Positions 42,655 through 52,399 of a stretch of DNA of 64,000 nucleotides are shown piece by piece. This DNA comes from Arion vulgaris (taxonomy: Eukaryota > Mollusca > Gastropoda > Stylommatophora > Arionidae). The stretch is taken from positions 1,975,001-2,039,000 of the forward strand of contig CM036769.1 in NCBI GenBank assembly GCA_020796225.1, read 5' to 3'. The notes under the pieces are model-generated. The model was not told the DNA's origin. It searched no databases and saw nothing but the letters and a program-made list of their open reading frames with translations. The translations under genes were made by a program, and so were the position numbers. Numbering within the stretch: the stretch's first letter is position 1; the number at the start of each line of letters is the position of its first letter.

Positions 42655-43893
42655 TAGTTTAGTCGTTTGACCATCATCACTGCACATTGAACCAGTTAGT
42701 ACATACTTGCTCCGATCTTCCCCTCAGTATGTCTCTCAGTTTAAGTTAGTCGTTCGACCATCATCACTGCACATTGAACCAGTTAGTACATACGTGCTCC
42801 GATCTTCCCCTCAGTATGTCTCTCAGTTTAAGTTAGTCGTTCGACCATCATCACTGCACATTGAACCAGTTAGTACATACGTGCTCCAAACTTCCCCTCA
42901 GTATGTCTCTCAGTTTAAGTTAGTCGTTCGACCATCATCACTGCACATTGAACCAGTTAGTACATACGTGCTCGATCTTCCCTCAGTATGTTCTCAGTTT
43001 AAGTTAGTCGTTCGACCATCATCACTGCACATTGAACCAGTTAGTACATACGTGCTCCGATCTTCCCCTCAGTATGTCTCTCAGTTTAAGTTAGTCGTTT
43101 GACCATCATCACTGCACATTGAACCAGTTAGTACATACGTGCTCCGATCTTCCCCTCAGTATGTCTCTCAGTTTAAGTTAGTCGTTCGACCATCATCACT
43201 GCACATTGAACCAGTTAGTACATACGTGCTTCGATCTTCCCCTCAGTATGTCTCTCAGTTTAAGTTAGTCGTTCGATCATAATCACTGCACATTGAACCA
43301 GTTAGTACATACGTGCTTCGATCTTCCCCTCAGTATGTCTCTCAGTTTAAGTTAGTCGTTCGACCATCATCACTGCACATTGAACCAGTTAGTACATACG
43401 TGCTTCGATCTTCCCCTCAGTATGTCTCTCAGTTTAAGTTAGTCGTTTGACCATCATCACTGCACATTGAACCAGTTAGTACATACGTGCTCCGATCTTC
43501 CCCTCAGTATGTCTCTCAGTTTAAGTTAGTCGTTCGACCATCATCACTGCACATTGAACCAGTTAGTACATACGTGCTCCGATCTTCCCCTCAGTATGTC
43601 TCTCAGTTTAAGTTAGTCGTTCGACCATCATCACTGCACATTGAACCAGTTAGTACATACGTGCTCCGATCTTCCCCTCAGTATGTCTCTCAGTTTAAGT
43701 TAGTCGTTCGACCATCATCACTGCACATTGAACCAGTTAGTACATACGTGCTTCGATCTTCCCCTCAGTATGTCTCTCAGTTTAAGTTAGTCGTTCGACC
43801 ATCATCACTGCACATTGAACCAGTTAGTACATACGTGCTCCGATCTTCCCCTCAGTATGTCTCTCAGTTTAAGTTAGTCGTTCGACCATCATC
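42655..43893. repeat. 87-bp minisatellite (about 14 copies)
   Basis: The unit is AGTTTAAGTTAGTCGTTCGA, CCATCATCACTGCACATTGA, ACCAGTTAGTACATACGTGC, TCCGATCTTCCCCTCAGTAT, GTCTCTC. The middle (CATCATCACTGCACATTG ... GTGCTCCGATCT) resembles the minus-strand 3' end of SINE-D. Being 29 codons long, it leaves open frames of 131 and 139 codons, which I consider artefacts. One unit near 42960-43000 has three small deletions. Confidence 0.95.
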
Positions 43894-43899
43894 ACTCAT

Positions 43900-44330
43900 A
43901 AGATAGCGTGGAAAAACTGATATGTGTTTTTAAATAAGTGTTAAAGAAGACTCGTATATCTTGGACAGAGAATAGAACAAATAGATCTATCCAGCAAGAA
44001 CTCAAAATCAAAGTTACTGGTTAATGCTACAATTAATTAATAGACCGAGTCACTATCCCCTAAGCAACAGACGCCATCATGCTACAAATAAGAATGAGAA
44101 AATTGAAATATTTATAAAAAGACATGAAGGGTTGGAGAAGACCATTATGGAAGGAGCCATCCAGGCAAAGAGAAGAAGAGGAAGTCCACGGAGAAGATGG
44201 ATTCAGGTCGGAACTGGTAATTTGATCATGATCACTGCAGAGGCAGGACATCTAGCATATGACAGAGAGAAATTCCGAAAGACTGTTAGCGTGGCAAAGC
44301 TCTGCTCAGGACAAGCTATTTGAGGATGAT
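43900..44330 (+). mobile_element. LINE-D 3' fragment
   Basis: It reads decayed LVYLGQRIEQIDLSSKNSKS, then IFIKRHEGLEKTIMEGAIQA, then KRRRGSPRRRWIQVGTGNL and AGHLAYDREKFRKTVS. This is the same RT C-terminus as 7.9-8.3 and 61.1-61.9 kb. Truncated at the 5' end where the 87-bp array stops. Confidence 0.75.
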
Positions 44331-44369
44331 CCTCAGTATTGGAATATCATTGTCATTTGATTCTCAACG

Positions 44370-44454
44370 TCTGCTGGTAATCTGTTTATATGACCGAACC
44401 ACTTGATTTCTTGTTTCATGATGAAGTTCAGTATTGATGTTGTACCCAACTTTT
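44370..44454 (-). mobile_element. LINE-B, piece left of two insertions
   Basis: The minus strand reads STLNFIMKQEIKWFGHINRL. It stops at the target sequence ACCCAACTTTT (44444-44454); the same LINE-B resumes at 44869. Confidence 0.75.
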
Positions 44455-44698
44455 CGGTGGCGTCTGTGGCTTAGGGGATAGGGACTAGTTCTATTAACCC
44501 CGACGTTCTGAGTTCGAATCACGCTGCGGACAGTTTGGTTGAAAATTGTTTCACGTGGATTTTAACAAAAGGACGATGGCACCATCCGTTGAGAAAGTAA
44601 TGGCAAACTACTGAAAAATGCCTAGAAAAATCACAAACAGCGTTAAAAGCTGGGGTTGATTCGCAAAGTCTTATAAAGGATATGCAATTAACTTTTTT
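44455..44698 (+). mobile_element. SINE-B copy 1
   Basis: The tRNA-like head GGCGTCTGTGGCTTAGGGGA has box A-like TGGCTTAGGGGATAGGG and box B-like GAGTTCGAATCAC (44509-44521). The body includes GATGGCACCATCCGTTGAGA and the tail domain AATGGCAAACTACTG, then CCTAGAAAAATCAC, TTCGCAAAGTC and AAAGGATATGCAATTAACTT. Flanks are ACCCAACTTTT and ACCCAATTTTT (10 of 11 identical). The tail domain recalls RTE-type (BovB-like) 3' ends (GCAAACCACT ... TCGCAAAGAGTC), a resemblance from memory only. Confidence 0.85.
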
Positions 44699-44709
44699 AC
44701 CCAATTTTT

Positions 44710-44857
44710 AGCTTAGTAAATATATAGCATGATAAAGGCCTTTTGGTCGAAACGTTGCTGTCTATTGTTATTGTTATTGTAAAACTACAGTACTTTGTTC
44801 TCACGTGTTGCGCCATTGCTTCATAATTTTACTGCAGGCTACCACTTTATCGATAAT
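44710..44857 (+). mobile_element. Repeat K copy, inserted with 11-bp direct repeats
   Basis: A 148-bp insert starting AGCTTAGTAAATATATAGCA and containing GATAAAGGCCTTTTGGTCGA, AACGTTGCTGT and TTGTAAAACTACAGTACTTT. ACCCAATTTTT lies on both sides (44699-44709 and 44858-44868). GGCC-TTT-GGTC followed by GAAAC has the stem II plus GAAA layout of a hammerhead ribozyme, but the CUGANGA box reads ATGATAA, so cleavage is unlikely. It may be a Penelope-like element remnant. Confidence 0.6.
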
Positions 44858-44868
44858 ACCCAATTTTT

Positions 44869-45352
44869 TCGCGAAGGTCTTCATTTCTAAACTGGTGTTT
44901 TCTTGATACTCCCAGAACTCTCACTTCATCTCTATCGTGACTAGTTTTCTGGATACTCCCAGAACTCTCACTTCATCTCTATCGTGACTAGTTTTCTTGA
45001 TACTCCCAGAACTCTCACTTCATCTCTATCATGACTAGTTTTCTTGATACTCCCAGAACTCTTGGTAGGGACACTTCATCTCTATCGTGACTAGTTTTCT
45101 TGATACTCCCAGAACTCTCACTTCATCTCTATCATGACTAGTTTTCTTGATACTCCCAGAACTCTTGGTAGGGACACTTCATCTCTATCGTGACTAGTTT
45201 TCTTGATACTCCCAGAACTCTAGGTAGGGACACTTCATCGCTATCATGACTAGTTTTCTTGATACTCCCAGAACTCAAGGTAGGGACACTTCATCTCTAT
45301 CGTGACTAGTTTTCTTCTGTCGTTTGATATCAACGTCGAAGTTTGGTATGTA
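44869..45352 (-). repeat. 47/54-bp array inside LINE-B coding sequence
   Basis: Units CTAGTTTTCTTGATACTCCC, AGAACTCTCACTTCATCTCT, ATCGTGA (47 bp) alternate with a longer form carrying TTGGTAGGGACA. Read on the minus strand this is the LINE-B segment around EMKCLRRMLGV (SRYRDEVS/TIEMKCP...). LINE-B sequence flanks it on both sides (44875-44915 and 45310-45352), so the array arose within the element. Confidence 0.85.
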
Positions 45353-45674
45353 TAGCCGATATCCTTCATTTAATGAACTGATCATAAAGCTAGGATCTAT
45401 CATATCTACGACTCAATAAATAAATGTTGATAGTAGAGGTCTCACAACAACATCATTTTGTTCATCATTATTTGGTCAATACGTACATCCAGCGCTTCAT
45501 CGATCTTTCTATTCAACAGAAGAACAACCTGTTTTGTTCTTCGCGGTTTTTCATTTATTAAATGTACGCTTCTTTCTTGTCCTGTCATTACGTCTGCTGC
45601 ACTGTTTCCGTCGCTCGCATTACGTTCTAAATGTGTGTCTGTACGTGTGCGAATGCACACCCGTGTTTCTTACA
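45353..45674. other. Unassigned stretch
   Basis: A 72-codon minus frame (KPRRTKQVVLLLNRKIDEAL in the middle) is present but has no recognised domain and may be part of an old LINE. Nothing else is visible. Confidence 0.3.
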
Positions 45675-46103
45675 CAGTATCATCATCATCAGGTGCCGTG
45701 CCGGCTGGCGTAGGCGATCTTGGATCTCCACAAATCTCCGTCTTTGGTGTTTGCTATCATCTCAGATGTTGACGCGTTTCCGTGCAATGACGTCAGACTA
45801 TCCAATATTTCCTCTCTCTGTTATACTCTGTCTCGCCTCCCCTCGATTTTACCGGTTGTCACAATGTGTTCTAAACCTCCCCTACTCATTAGATGTCCAA
45901 AAAATGATGATTGCCTCTTTCTTATATTGATAATAAGTTTTCTATGTGTCTTGACCTCATTCAACACCTCAACATTGGTCATTTTAGCAGTCCATGGAAT
46001 TCTCATCATTCTTCTGTAAATCCACATCTATTTGGTCTCCAGAGATTTTTCTATCTGTCTGTTTATCGTCCATGACTCGCACCAGTATGTCAGTATTGCT
46101 TCT
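45675..46103 (-). mobile_element. LINE-C, 3' half
   Basis: The minus strand reads YWCESWTINRQIEKSLETK, MWIYRRMMRIPWTAKMTNVE, VLNEVKTHRKLIINIRKRQS and SFFGHLMSRGGLEHIVTTGK. It ends in a 3' region with GCACGGCACCTGATGATGAT (45678-45697). A SINE-A is inserted at its 5' side and the same ORF continues beyond it to about 46520. Confidence 0.8.
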
Positions 46104-46116
46104 ATGTAGTACTGTA

Positions 46117-46325
46117 TGCCTGCCTGCCCAGCGTGTTCGTAGCGCGTTGGACTACAGGTGACAAGCCCTCTGTGAGTGCGGGTTCAACTCCACGGACTGG
46201 CAGAAAAGCTACAGGTTCCCCAGATTTACGGTGTTCGTGGCACCGAACCGAAGGGTTACGATGTCCATGACACCGAGCCGAAGAGCTTTCAGCTCAAGCA
46301 CTTCTGGATCGAAAAAAAAAAAAAA
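46117..46325 (+). mobile_element. SINE-A copy 2 inserted in LINE-C
   Basis: The head TGCCTGCCTGCCCAGCGTGT has box A-like TAGCGCGTTGGACTAC and box B-like GGGTTCAACTCC (46183-46194). The body has GTGGCACCGAACCGAAGGGT and the tail is poly-A (about 46311-46325). The TSD is ATGTAGTACTGTA (46104-46116) versus ATGTAGCACTGTA (46326-46338), one mismatch. The insertion interrupts the LINE-C reading frame. Confidence 0.92.
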
Positions 46326-46338
46326 ATGTAGCACTGTA

Positions 46339-46520
46339 TAACTATCACTCTTACCTCACGTGACAATGACTTGTTGCTTATAATTCTTTTCATTTTCTGG
46401 AACGCTACTTTTGCCTGCTCTATTCTGCTCTTTATTTCTGACACTGTATTACGATTATCCAAAAGTGCAATACGAGTTTCTAAATCTTTACCGTTTAAAG
46501 TTTTGTAGCAATGAACTAGC
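46339..46520 (-). mobile_element. LINE-C, part upstream of the SINE-A insertion
   Basis: The minus strand reads NRNTVSEIKSRIEQAKVAFQ, KMKRIISNKSLSREVRVIV and IQCY, the segment that normally precedes the YGCESW thumb motif in this RT family. From 46521 to 46815 nothing is recognised. Confidence 0.75.
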
Positions 46521-46867
46521 CAGAAGCTTATTTATCGCTGAGTAAATTAACGGTCGTAAATAAAAGCACAGCCACTTCTCACGCTGTTGCTCTGTACCAA
46601 ACATCCAGTATGTTGACAAGCTAATAGTTGAGCTCTGGTCGATACAGTATATGCAGCCATATTGGTGACCTAAATTGATCTACCGCTAGTAATGAAGAAA
46701 ATAGTTAAGTGATAATGTACTAGTCTTATGATAGGATATTGTGTTCATGGTTGGTTGAATTTTGTAGCTAAAATATGCTACTGGATAGGGTAGCCAGTCC
46801 TACGCCAAACCTCCCCATAGTCGCCTTTTACTACATGCCTCGAAGGTCGCAGTGCTGCTATTCTTTG

Positions 46868-46945
46868 CTCCCCTAGGGTCTTTTCCTGGAACCCGCAGGG
46901 ACAGCGAAAGATGGGGAGGCCGGAAATACATGGAGACGGTATTTG
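46868..46945 (+). mobile_element. LINE-E fragment leading into the 74-bp array
   Basis: The plus strand reads SWNPQGQRKMGRP, then after a frameshift RNTWRRYLEAEINNIKKKSW. This is the LINE-E C-terminus (compare 5.57-5.73 kb). A scrap resembling repeat G (GGTCGCAGTGCTGCTATTCT, 46846-46865) lies just before it. Confidence 0.75.
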
Positions 46946-48560
46946 GAGGCAGAGATCAACAATATAAAGAAGAAGAGTTGAGAGATGGAGATGCAGAGAT
47001 AGGAGACTCAAAGCTAAGAGAAGATAGGAGATAGCAGATAGGAACAGACTCAGCAGAGATCAACAATATAAAGAAGAAGAGTTGGAGGGAGATGTAGGAG
47101 ATAGCTAGAGATAGGAACAGGACTCAGCAGAGATCAACAATATAAAGAAGAAGAGTTGGAGGGAGATGTAGGAGATAGCTAGAGATAGGAACAGGACTCA
47201 GCAGAGATCAACAATATAAAGAAGAAGAGTTGGAGGGAGATGTAGGAGATGCTAGAGATAGAACAGACTCAGCAGAGATCAACAATATAAAGAAGAAGAG
47301 TTGGAGGGAGATGTAGGAGATAGCTAGAGATAGGAACAGGACTCAGCAGAGATCAACAATATAAAGAAGAAGAGTTGGAGGGAGATGTAGGAGATAGCTA
47401 GAGATAGGAACAGGACTCAGCAGAGATCAACAATATAAAGAAGAAGAGTTGGAGGGAGATGTAGGAGATAGCTAGAGATAAGAACAGGACTCAGCAGAGA
47501 TCAACAATATAAAGAAGAAGAGTTGGAGGGAGATGTAGGAGATAGCTAGAGATAAGAACAGAACTCAGCAGAGATCAACAATATAAAGAAGAAGAGTTGG
47601 AGGGAGATGTAGGAGATAGCTAGAGATAAGAACAGGACTCAGCAGAGATCAACAATATAAAGAAGAAGAGTTGGAGGGAGATGTAGGAGATAGCTAGAGA
47701 TAGAACAGACTCAGCAGAGATCAACAATATAAAGAAGAAGAGTTGGAGGGAGATGTAGGAGATAGCTAGAGATAAGAACAGAACTCAGCAGAGATCAACA
47801 ATATAAAGAAGAAGAGTTGGAGGGAGATGTAGGAGATAGCTAGAGATAGGAACAGGAACTCAGCAGAGATCAACAATATAAAGAAGAAGAGTTGGAGGGA
47901 GATGTAGGAGATAGCTAGAGATAGAACAGACTCAGCAGAGATCAACAATATAAAGAAGAAGAGTTGGAGGAGATGTAGAGATAGCTAGAGATAGAACAGA
48001 CTCACAGAGATCAATATAAGAAGAGAGTTGAGGAGATGTAGAGATAGCTAGAGATAGAACAGACTCAGCAGAGATCACAATATAAAAGAAGAGTTGGAGG
48101 AGATGTAGGAGAAGCTAGAATAAGACAGACTCAGCAAGATAACAATAAAAGAAGAAAGAGATTAGGAGAGCAGATAGAGATAGCAGAAATAAGAAAAATG
48201 ATGTGAAGCTAGATAGAACAGACTCACATAAATAAGAAGAGTTGGATGAGAGATGCTAGTAGAGATAAGCATAGAGATAGAAAGAGACTTAGCAGAGATC
48301 AACAATATAAAGAAGAAGAGTGGAGGAGATGCTAGGAGATAGCTAGAGATAAGAACAGAACTCACGAGATCCAATATAAAGAAGATAGAGTGGAGGGAGA
48401 TGTGAGATAGCTAGAGATAAGAACAAGACTCAGCAGAGATCATTAAGAGTGAAACTGGAGCGATGTAGAGAAGTGAATAAACAAGACTAGCAGAATCAAC
48501 AATATAAGATGAGCTGAGGGAGAGTAGAGATAGACTAGAGATAGAAAACTCACAGATCAC
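46946..48560. repeat. 74-bp minisatellite derived from LINE-E (about 21 copies)
   Basis: The unit is GCAGAGATCAACAATATAAA, GAAGAAGAGTTGGAGGGAGA, TGTAGGAGATAGCTAGAGAT, AGGAACAGGACTCA. In one plus frame it reads AEINNIKKKSWREM, stop, EIARDRNR, matching the LINE-E C-terminus. From about 47960 onward units carry many single-base deletions and the array fades out by 48555. Confidence 0.92.
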
Positions 48561-48825
48561 CTAGTCCATGAAAAACACTATTTAAGCCATGAAACTATTA
48601 GAAGCGATGAAAACACTATTTAAGAAGCCATGAAAACACTATTTAAGAAGCCATGAAAACACTATTTAAACATGAAAACACTATTTAAGACCATGAAAAC
48701 ACTATTTAAGCCATGAAAACACTATTTAAGAAGCCATGAAAACACTATTTAAGAAGCCATGAAAACACTATTTAAGAAGCCATGAAAAACACTATTTAAA
48801 GCATGAAAACACTATTTAAGCGCAC
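48561..48825. repeat. 20/23-bp minisatellite
   Basis: CCATGAAAACACTATTTAAG with or without a trailing AAG is repeated about 12 times. Some units have a fifth A or lack CC. Confidence 0.92.
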
Positions 48826-48888
48826 CAAAAAGACCCGTTTTATAAATCTTATACTGACTCTGTGCGGCAATACAAAATTAGAGAAAAA

Positions 48889-49160
48889 ATAGCGCCCTTG
48901 TGGTACGGCGACCCGTAAGGGAAGCAAAGAATAGTACCACTGCGACCTACACGGCATGTCGTAAGAGGCGACTAATGTAGGACCTAGGGATGCTACCCTA
49001 GTGAATAAAAAGCATAGCAGAAATCGGATGTGCTGGCCTACTTGTAGGCGCATAACTGGCACAACGTACAATCGTTCTTAGGCTCATATCACATACAGAT
49101 CACACAGAGTGGTTAAAAACTGATCAATAAGGAGCATTTGAAGAAGTAGAAGAGAAAGAA
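48889..49160 (+). mobile_element. Repeat G copy 3
   Basis: It starts GCGCCCTTGTGGTACGGCGA, has GTCGTAAGAGGCGACTAATG, and ends ATTTGAAGAAGTAGAAGAGA with a purine-rich tail (GAAAAGAAG). The tail supports the inferred orientation. From 49161 to 49625 there is AT-rich sequence without a feature. Confidence 0.8.
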
Positions 49161-49629
49161 AAGAAGTAATTTTACCCTGATTTAAAAAATTTAATATTTC
49201 TGTTCCCAATTTGTGCAGCTACTTTTCTCTCCAAGTTACCGTTGCACATGCTCTATGACTTACTATAACGACTGAGTAATAAAGCTGTTTACATTTTTGA
49301 ACAAACTCATAACACGGTAAAGAAACCAGAGTTGAAAATGATGTAGTTGATATTCACACATTTACAGGAATAAACGGGTTAAATATCATGATATCAGAGT
49401 TGGTCATTATCAAGTTTCTCGTTTGACACGCGAACAGACAATTAATTGTATAATTAAGAAACTGGATATGGGCTGATGTCTTTATTATTTCTCTTATAAC
49501 TTGTCTGTATTCCACATCAAACACTATTGCTGGTCATCATATATTAAATACTTTTCTACTGTTTTGTATCATCATACTGTCCGTTAGTGTGGTATTTTTA
49601 AAAACAAGAAGTTAAAGAAGCAATAACAA

Positions 49630-49745
49630 ATCATCATCAACATTGAAGGACAGCAACAAATTCTCTGCACGCAACTATCAACATTGAAGGACAACAACAA
49701 ATTCTCTGCACGCTGTCAGCATCTTTTATTAATTTTCTAAACCTA
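49630..49745. repeat. Diverged leading units of the 78-bp array
   Basis: Two copies of CAACATTGAAGGACARCAACAAATTCTCTGCACGC (about 47 bp) precede TCAGCATCTTTTATTAATTT, which matches the 78-bp unit downstream. Repeat G sits between these and the main array. Confidence 0.7.
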
Positions 49746-49990
49746 CTCCGCCCGTGTGGTGCCGGGGCCTAAGAATAGCACCACTGCGACCTACAAGGCA
49801 TGTCGTAAGATGCGACTGATGCATGACCTAGGAAAGCTACCCTAGTAAATAAAAAGCAGCGCAGAAATCGGATGTGCTGACCTACTTCTATAGACATAAC
49901 TGGTACAACGTACAATCGCTGTTAGGCTCAGATCACATATAAATCACAAAGAGTGTTTAACAAGTGGTCAATATGAAGCGTTCGAAAAAG
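49746..49990 (+). mobile_element. Repeat G copy 4, inside the 78-bp array region
   Basis: It starts CCGCCCGTGTGGTGCCGGGG, has GTCGTAAGATGCGACTGATG, and ends AAGCGTTCGAAAAAG. Array sequence occurs on both sides, so the insertion is younger than the array. No clear TSD could be read. Confidence 0.75.
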
Positions 49991-50315
49991 ATGGGCAGTA
50001 ACAAACTCTCTGCACGCCATCAGCATTGTTTTATTAATTTGTCTAAAACTACATGTATCTCTGTGTCATCTACAAGTAACAAACTCTCTGCACGCCATCA
50101 GCATCGTTTTATTCATTTGTCTAAAACTACATGTATCTCTGTGTCATCTACAAGTAACAAACTCTCTGCACGCCATCAGCATCGTTTTATTCATTTGTCT
50201 AAAACTACATGTATCTCTGTGTCATCTACAAGTAACAAACTCTCTGCACGCCATCAGCATCGTTTTATTAATTTGTCTAAAACTACATGTATCTCTGTGT
50301 CATCTACAACAGACA
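49991..50315. repeat. 78-bp minisatellite (4 copies)
   Basis: The unit is AACAAACTCTCTGCACGCCA, TCAGCATCGTTTTATTCATT, TGTCTAAAACTACATGTATC, TCTGTGTCATCTACAAGT. Its 26-codon length keeps a 138-codon plus frame open (NKLSARHQHRFIHLSKTTCI repeated). No support for a protein beyond the repeat. Confidence 0.93.
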
Positions 50316-50429
50316 GTGAAATTTATAGAAGAGACAACGTTGAATATATAGACAATATTTTAAGCGATTCATTTTTCTAAGATGTCACATATTCATAGTT
50401 TAGTGCTTCTTAACAAATATGTACTTATC

Positions 50430-50628
50430 CTGCCTGCCCAGAGTGTTCGTAACGCGTTGGACGACGGGTGACAAGACCCCTGTGAGTGCGGTTCAATTCT
50501 GTGGGCTGGCAGAAAAGTCACAGGTTCTCTAGGTTTACCGTGATCGTGGCACTGAATCGAAGGGTAACGATGTCCATGGCACCGAACCGAAGAGCTGAAA
50601 GCTCAAGTGCATTTGGATCGAGGAAAAA
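50430..50628 (+). mobile_element. SINE-A copy 3
   Basis: The head TGCCTGCCCAGAGTGTTCGT has box A-like TAACGCGTTGGACGAC and box B-like GCGGTTCAATTCTG. The body has GTGGCACTGAATCGAAGGGT and ends GGATCGAGGAAAAAA. It is more diverged than the other two copies and no clear TSD is readable. From 50629 to 50920 nothing is recognised. Confidence 0.82.
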
Positions 50629-50923
50629 ATCATTAAAAATAGTTATTTAGCCTCTGCCAAGATGATTGTGATCGGCCTCATTTTTCTCTTTTCTATAAAC
50701 TCCATAAGTTGGAGACATTTCAAAATAAATGTTCAAGGTGAAACCTGCACAGTTTCTGATCAATTACGATAGGAAGGTAATTAAACGTATTTGAAACAAA
50801 CAAACTATACATGATTGGAGATCATCATTAACTGACCAAGACAGAGGAGGATTGGGAATGTCTGTCGTCGACCAGTTGGGGCTTTACTTCGGACAGCTCT
50901 CCGTTGGACAGCGGATGGAAAAA

Positions 50924-51050
50924 AATGCATAGACTTGCAACTAAAACATGGAAAAATGCATGGACTTGCAACTAAAACATGGAAAAATGCATGGACTTGC
51001 AACTAAAACATGGAAAATGCATGGACTTGCAACTAAAATATGGAAAAATA
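50924..51050. repeat. 31-bp minisatellite (4 copies)
   Basis: The unit ATGCATGGACTTGCAACTAA plus AACATGGAAAA has single-base length variants. Confidence 0.92.
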
Positions 51051-51187
51051 CTGTGAAATATTGCGGCCTGGCGTGGGAGATAAATAATAATACATCACAT
51101 TTATTTCGTATTCCGTTTTTAGTCACATATTTTCATTTTCAGGCGTTTATAGATTTATTGTAATAAATCTAAATATAATAAAGACAG

Positions 51188-51226
51188 AGTCAATAGCAAT
51201 AGCAATAGCAATAGCAATAGCAATAT
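51188..51226. repeat. (AGCAAT)n microsatellite
   Basis: About six AGCAAT units lie between AT-rich sequence and the following LINE fragment. Confidence 0.9.
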
Positions 51227-51239
51227 GCAGATAACAAGT

Positions 51240-51985
51240 AAACCTTACAAGAAAACTCCAGAACATAGGCATTAAATAAACTAATGAGTCCAAGTACTTA
51301 AGGACAATTTTCACTACAGACGGACTGTATCGATAAGAAAATCAACAACCGATGCACAAAAAGCTAACCAAGTACTGGGACAGTTAGCATCACTGTTGTC
51401 ACATAAAGAGATACCGCTAACCAAGTACTGGGACAGTTAGCATCACTGTTGTCACATAAAGAGATACCGCTAACCAGATACTGGGACAGTTAACACCACC
51501 GTTGTTACATAAAGAGATACCGCTAACAACTAAAGCAAATCTCATAAGAACGATTTTCTGACCAACACTATATTACCAGTGTCAAACATGGCCAATAACA
51601 GCAGCTAATGAGCGGAAAATCATAACGACAGAGATGAGGTGTCTTAGAAGAGCTGCGGGTGTGACAATAAGAGACAAAATTAGAAATGAAGAAATCAGGA
51701 GACTGGATGTGAAACCAGTCATGCAATTTGTAAAAGAACAACAGATTAAATGGTTTAGGCACCTGACAAGAATGCCCTGGTATCGCCTACCACAGAGAGC
51801 CACACAGAAAAAGTAGAGCGAGTACAAAGCAAGAGGAAGACCACGCAAAAGATGGAGCGACGGCATCAAGAACAGTCTTAATAAAATGAATAAGGGCTTA
51901 CAAAGTGCATTATAACAAGCACACATAAGATCACTACACCACCCCCTATCCCACCCAAACACTTCTATAAAGAAATAAATGATGG
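51240..51985 (+). mobile_element. LINE-B-like 3' half
   Basis: The plus strand contains MRCLRRAAGVTIRDKIRNEE, LDVKPVMQFVKEQQIKWFRH and LTRMPWYRLPQRATQKK, then a stop codon (51814-51816) followed in frame by SEYKARGRPRKRW. A 58-bp segment (GCTAACCAAGTACTGGGACA...) is triplicated at 51364-51525. It closely matches the nested minus-strand copy at 16.7-17.4 kb. Confidence 0.82.
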
Positions 51986-52084
51986 AAGAGAAGAGGAAAA
52001 ATGGATGTATTGTCAGACTGTATATGTTCATTATCATATTACCATGATAATATGTTATGTCTGACGTTTAAGAAGTCGGAATTT

Positions 52085-52190
52085 ATTCCCTTCATTTGTA
52101 ACATTTGCTTGATAAAGGCCTTTGGTCGAAACGTCCCTGTATATTGTTTTTGTACTTTGTAAAACTATATTACTTTGTTTATTTCCCTCC
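52085..52190 (+). mobile_element. Repeat K copy
   Basis: CTTGATAAAGGCCTTTGGTC, GAAACGTCCCTG and TTGTAAAACTATATTACTTT match the 44.7-kb copy. The hammerhead-like GGCC-loop-GGTC-GAAAC layout is present; the left core is CTTGATAA instead of CTGANGA. From 52191 to 52395 nothing is recognised. Confidence 0.55.
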
Positions 52191-52399
52191 CCCTACCCCA
52201 CACACACTCAGTGTAGAATGTATTCCTGAAACATACGCCTGCGTAGCAAGTACACCGGTCTATATCTCCTTCTTCTTTGCGTTCGTTCTTTACAACCAAT
52301 TTCAATCACTCTTTGTGATATGTTTGATCTTTGTCAAGAACGTGTATACGTTGCACATTGGTTTGGTAGGCCCTAAACGCATAGATTTCTACAGACATC

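Noticed and set aside
22777..49071. Conserved small protein (YVV-VMRLQVGQHIRFL) open in all four repeat G copies
   Set aside because: The first codon is TTG rather than ATG, the frame runs antisense to the inferred direction of the element (purine tail at the other end), and copies are too similar for an open frame of ~50 codons to be informative.
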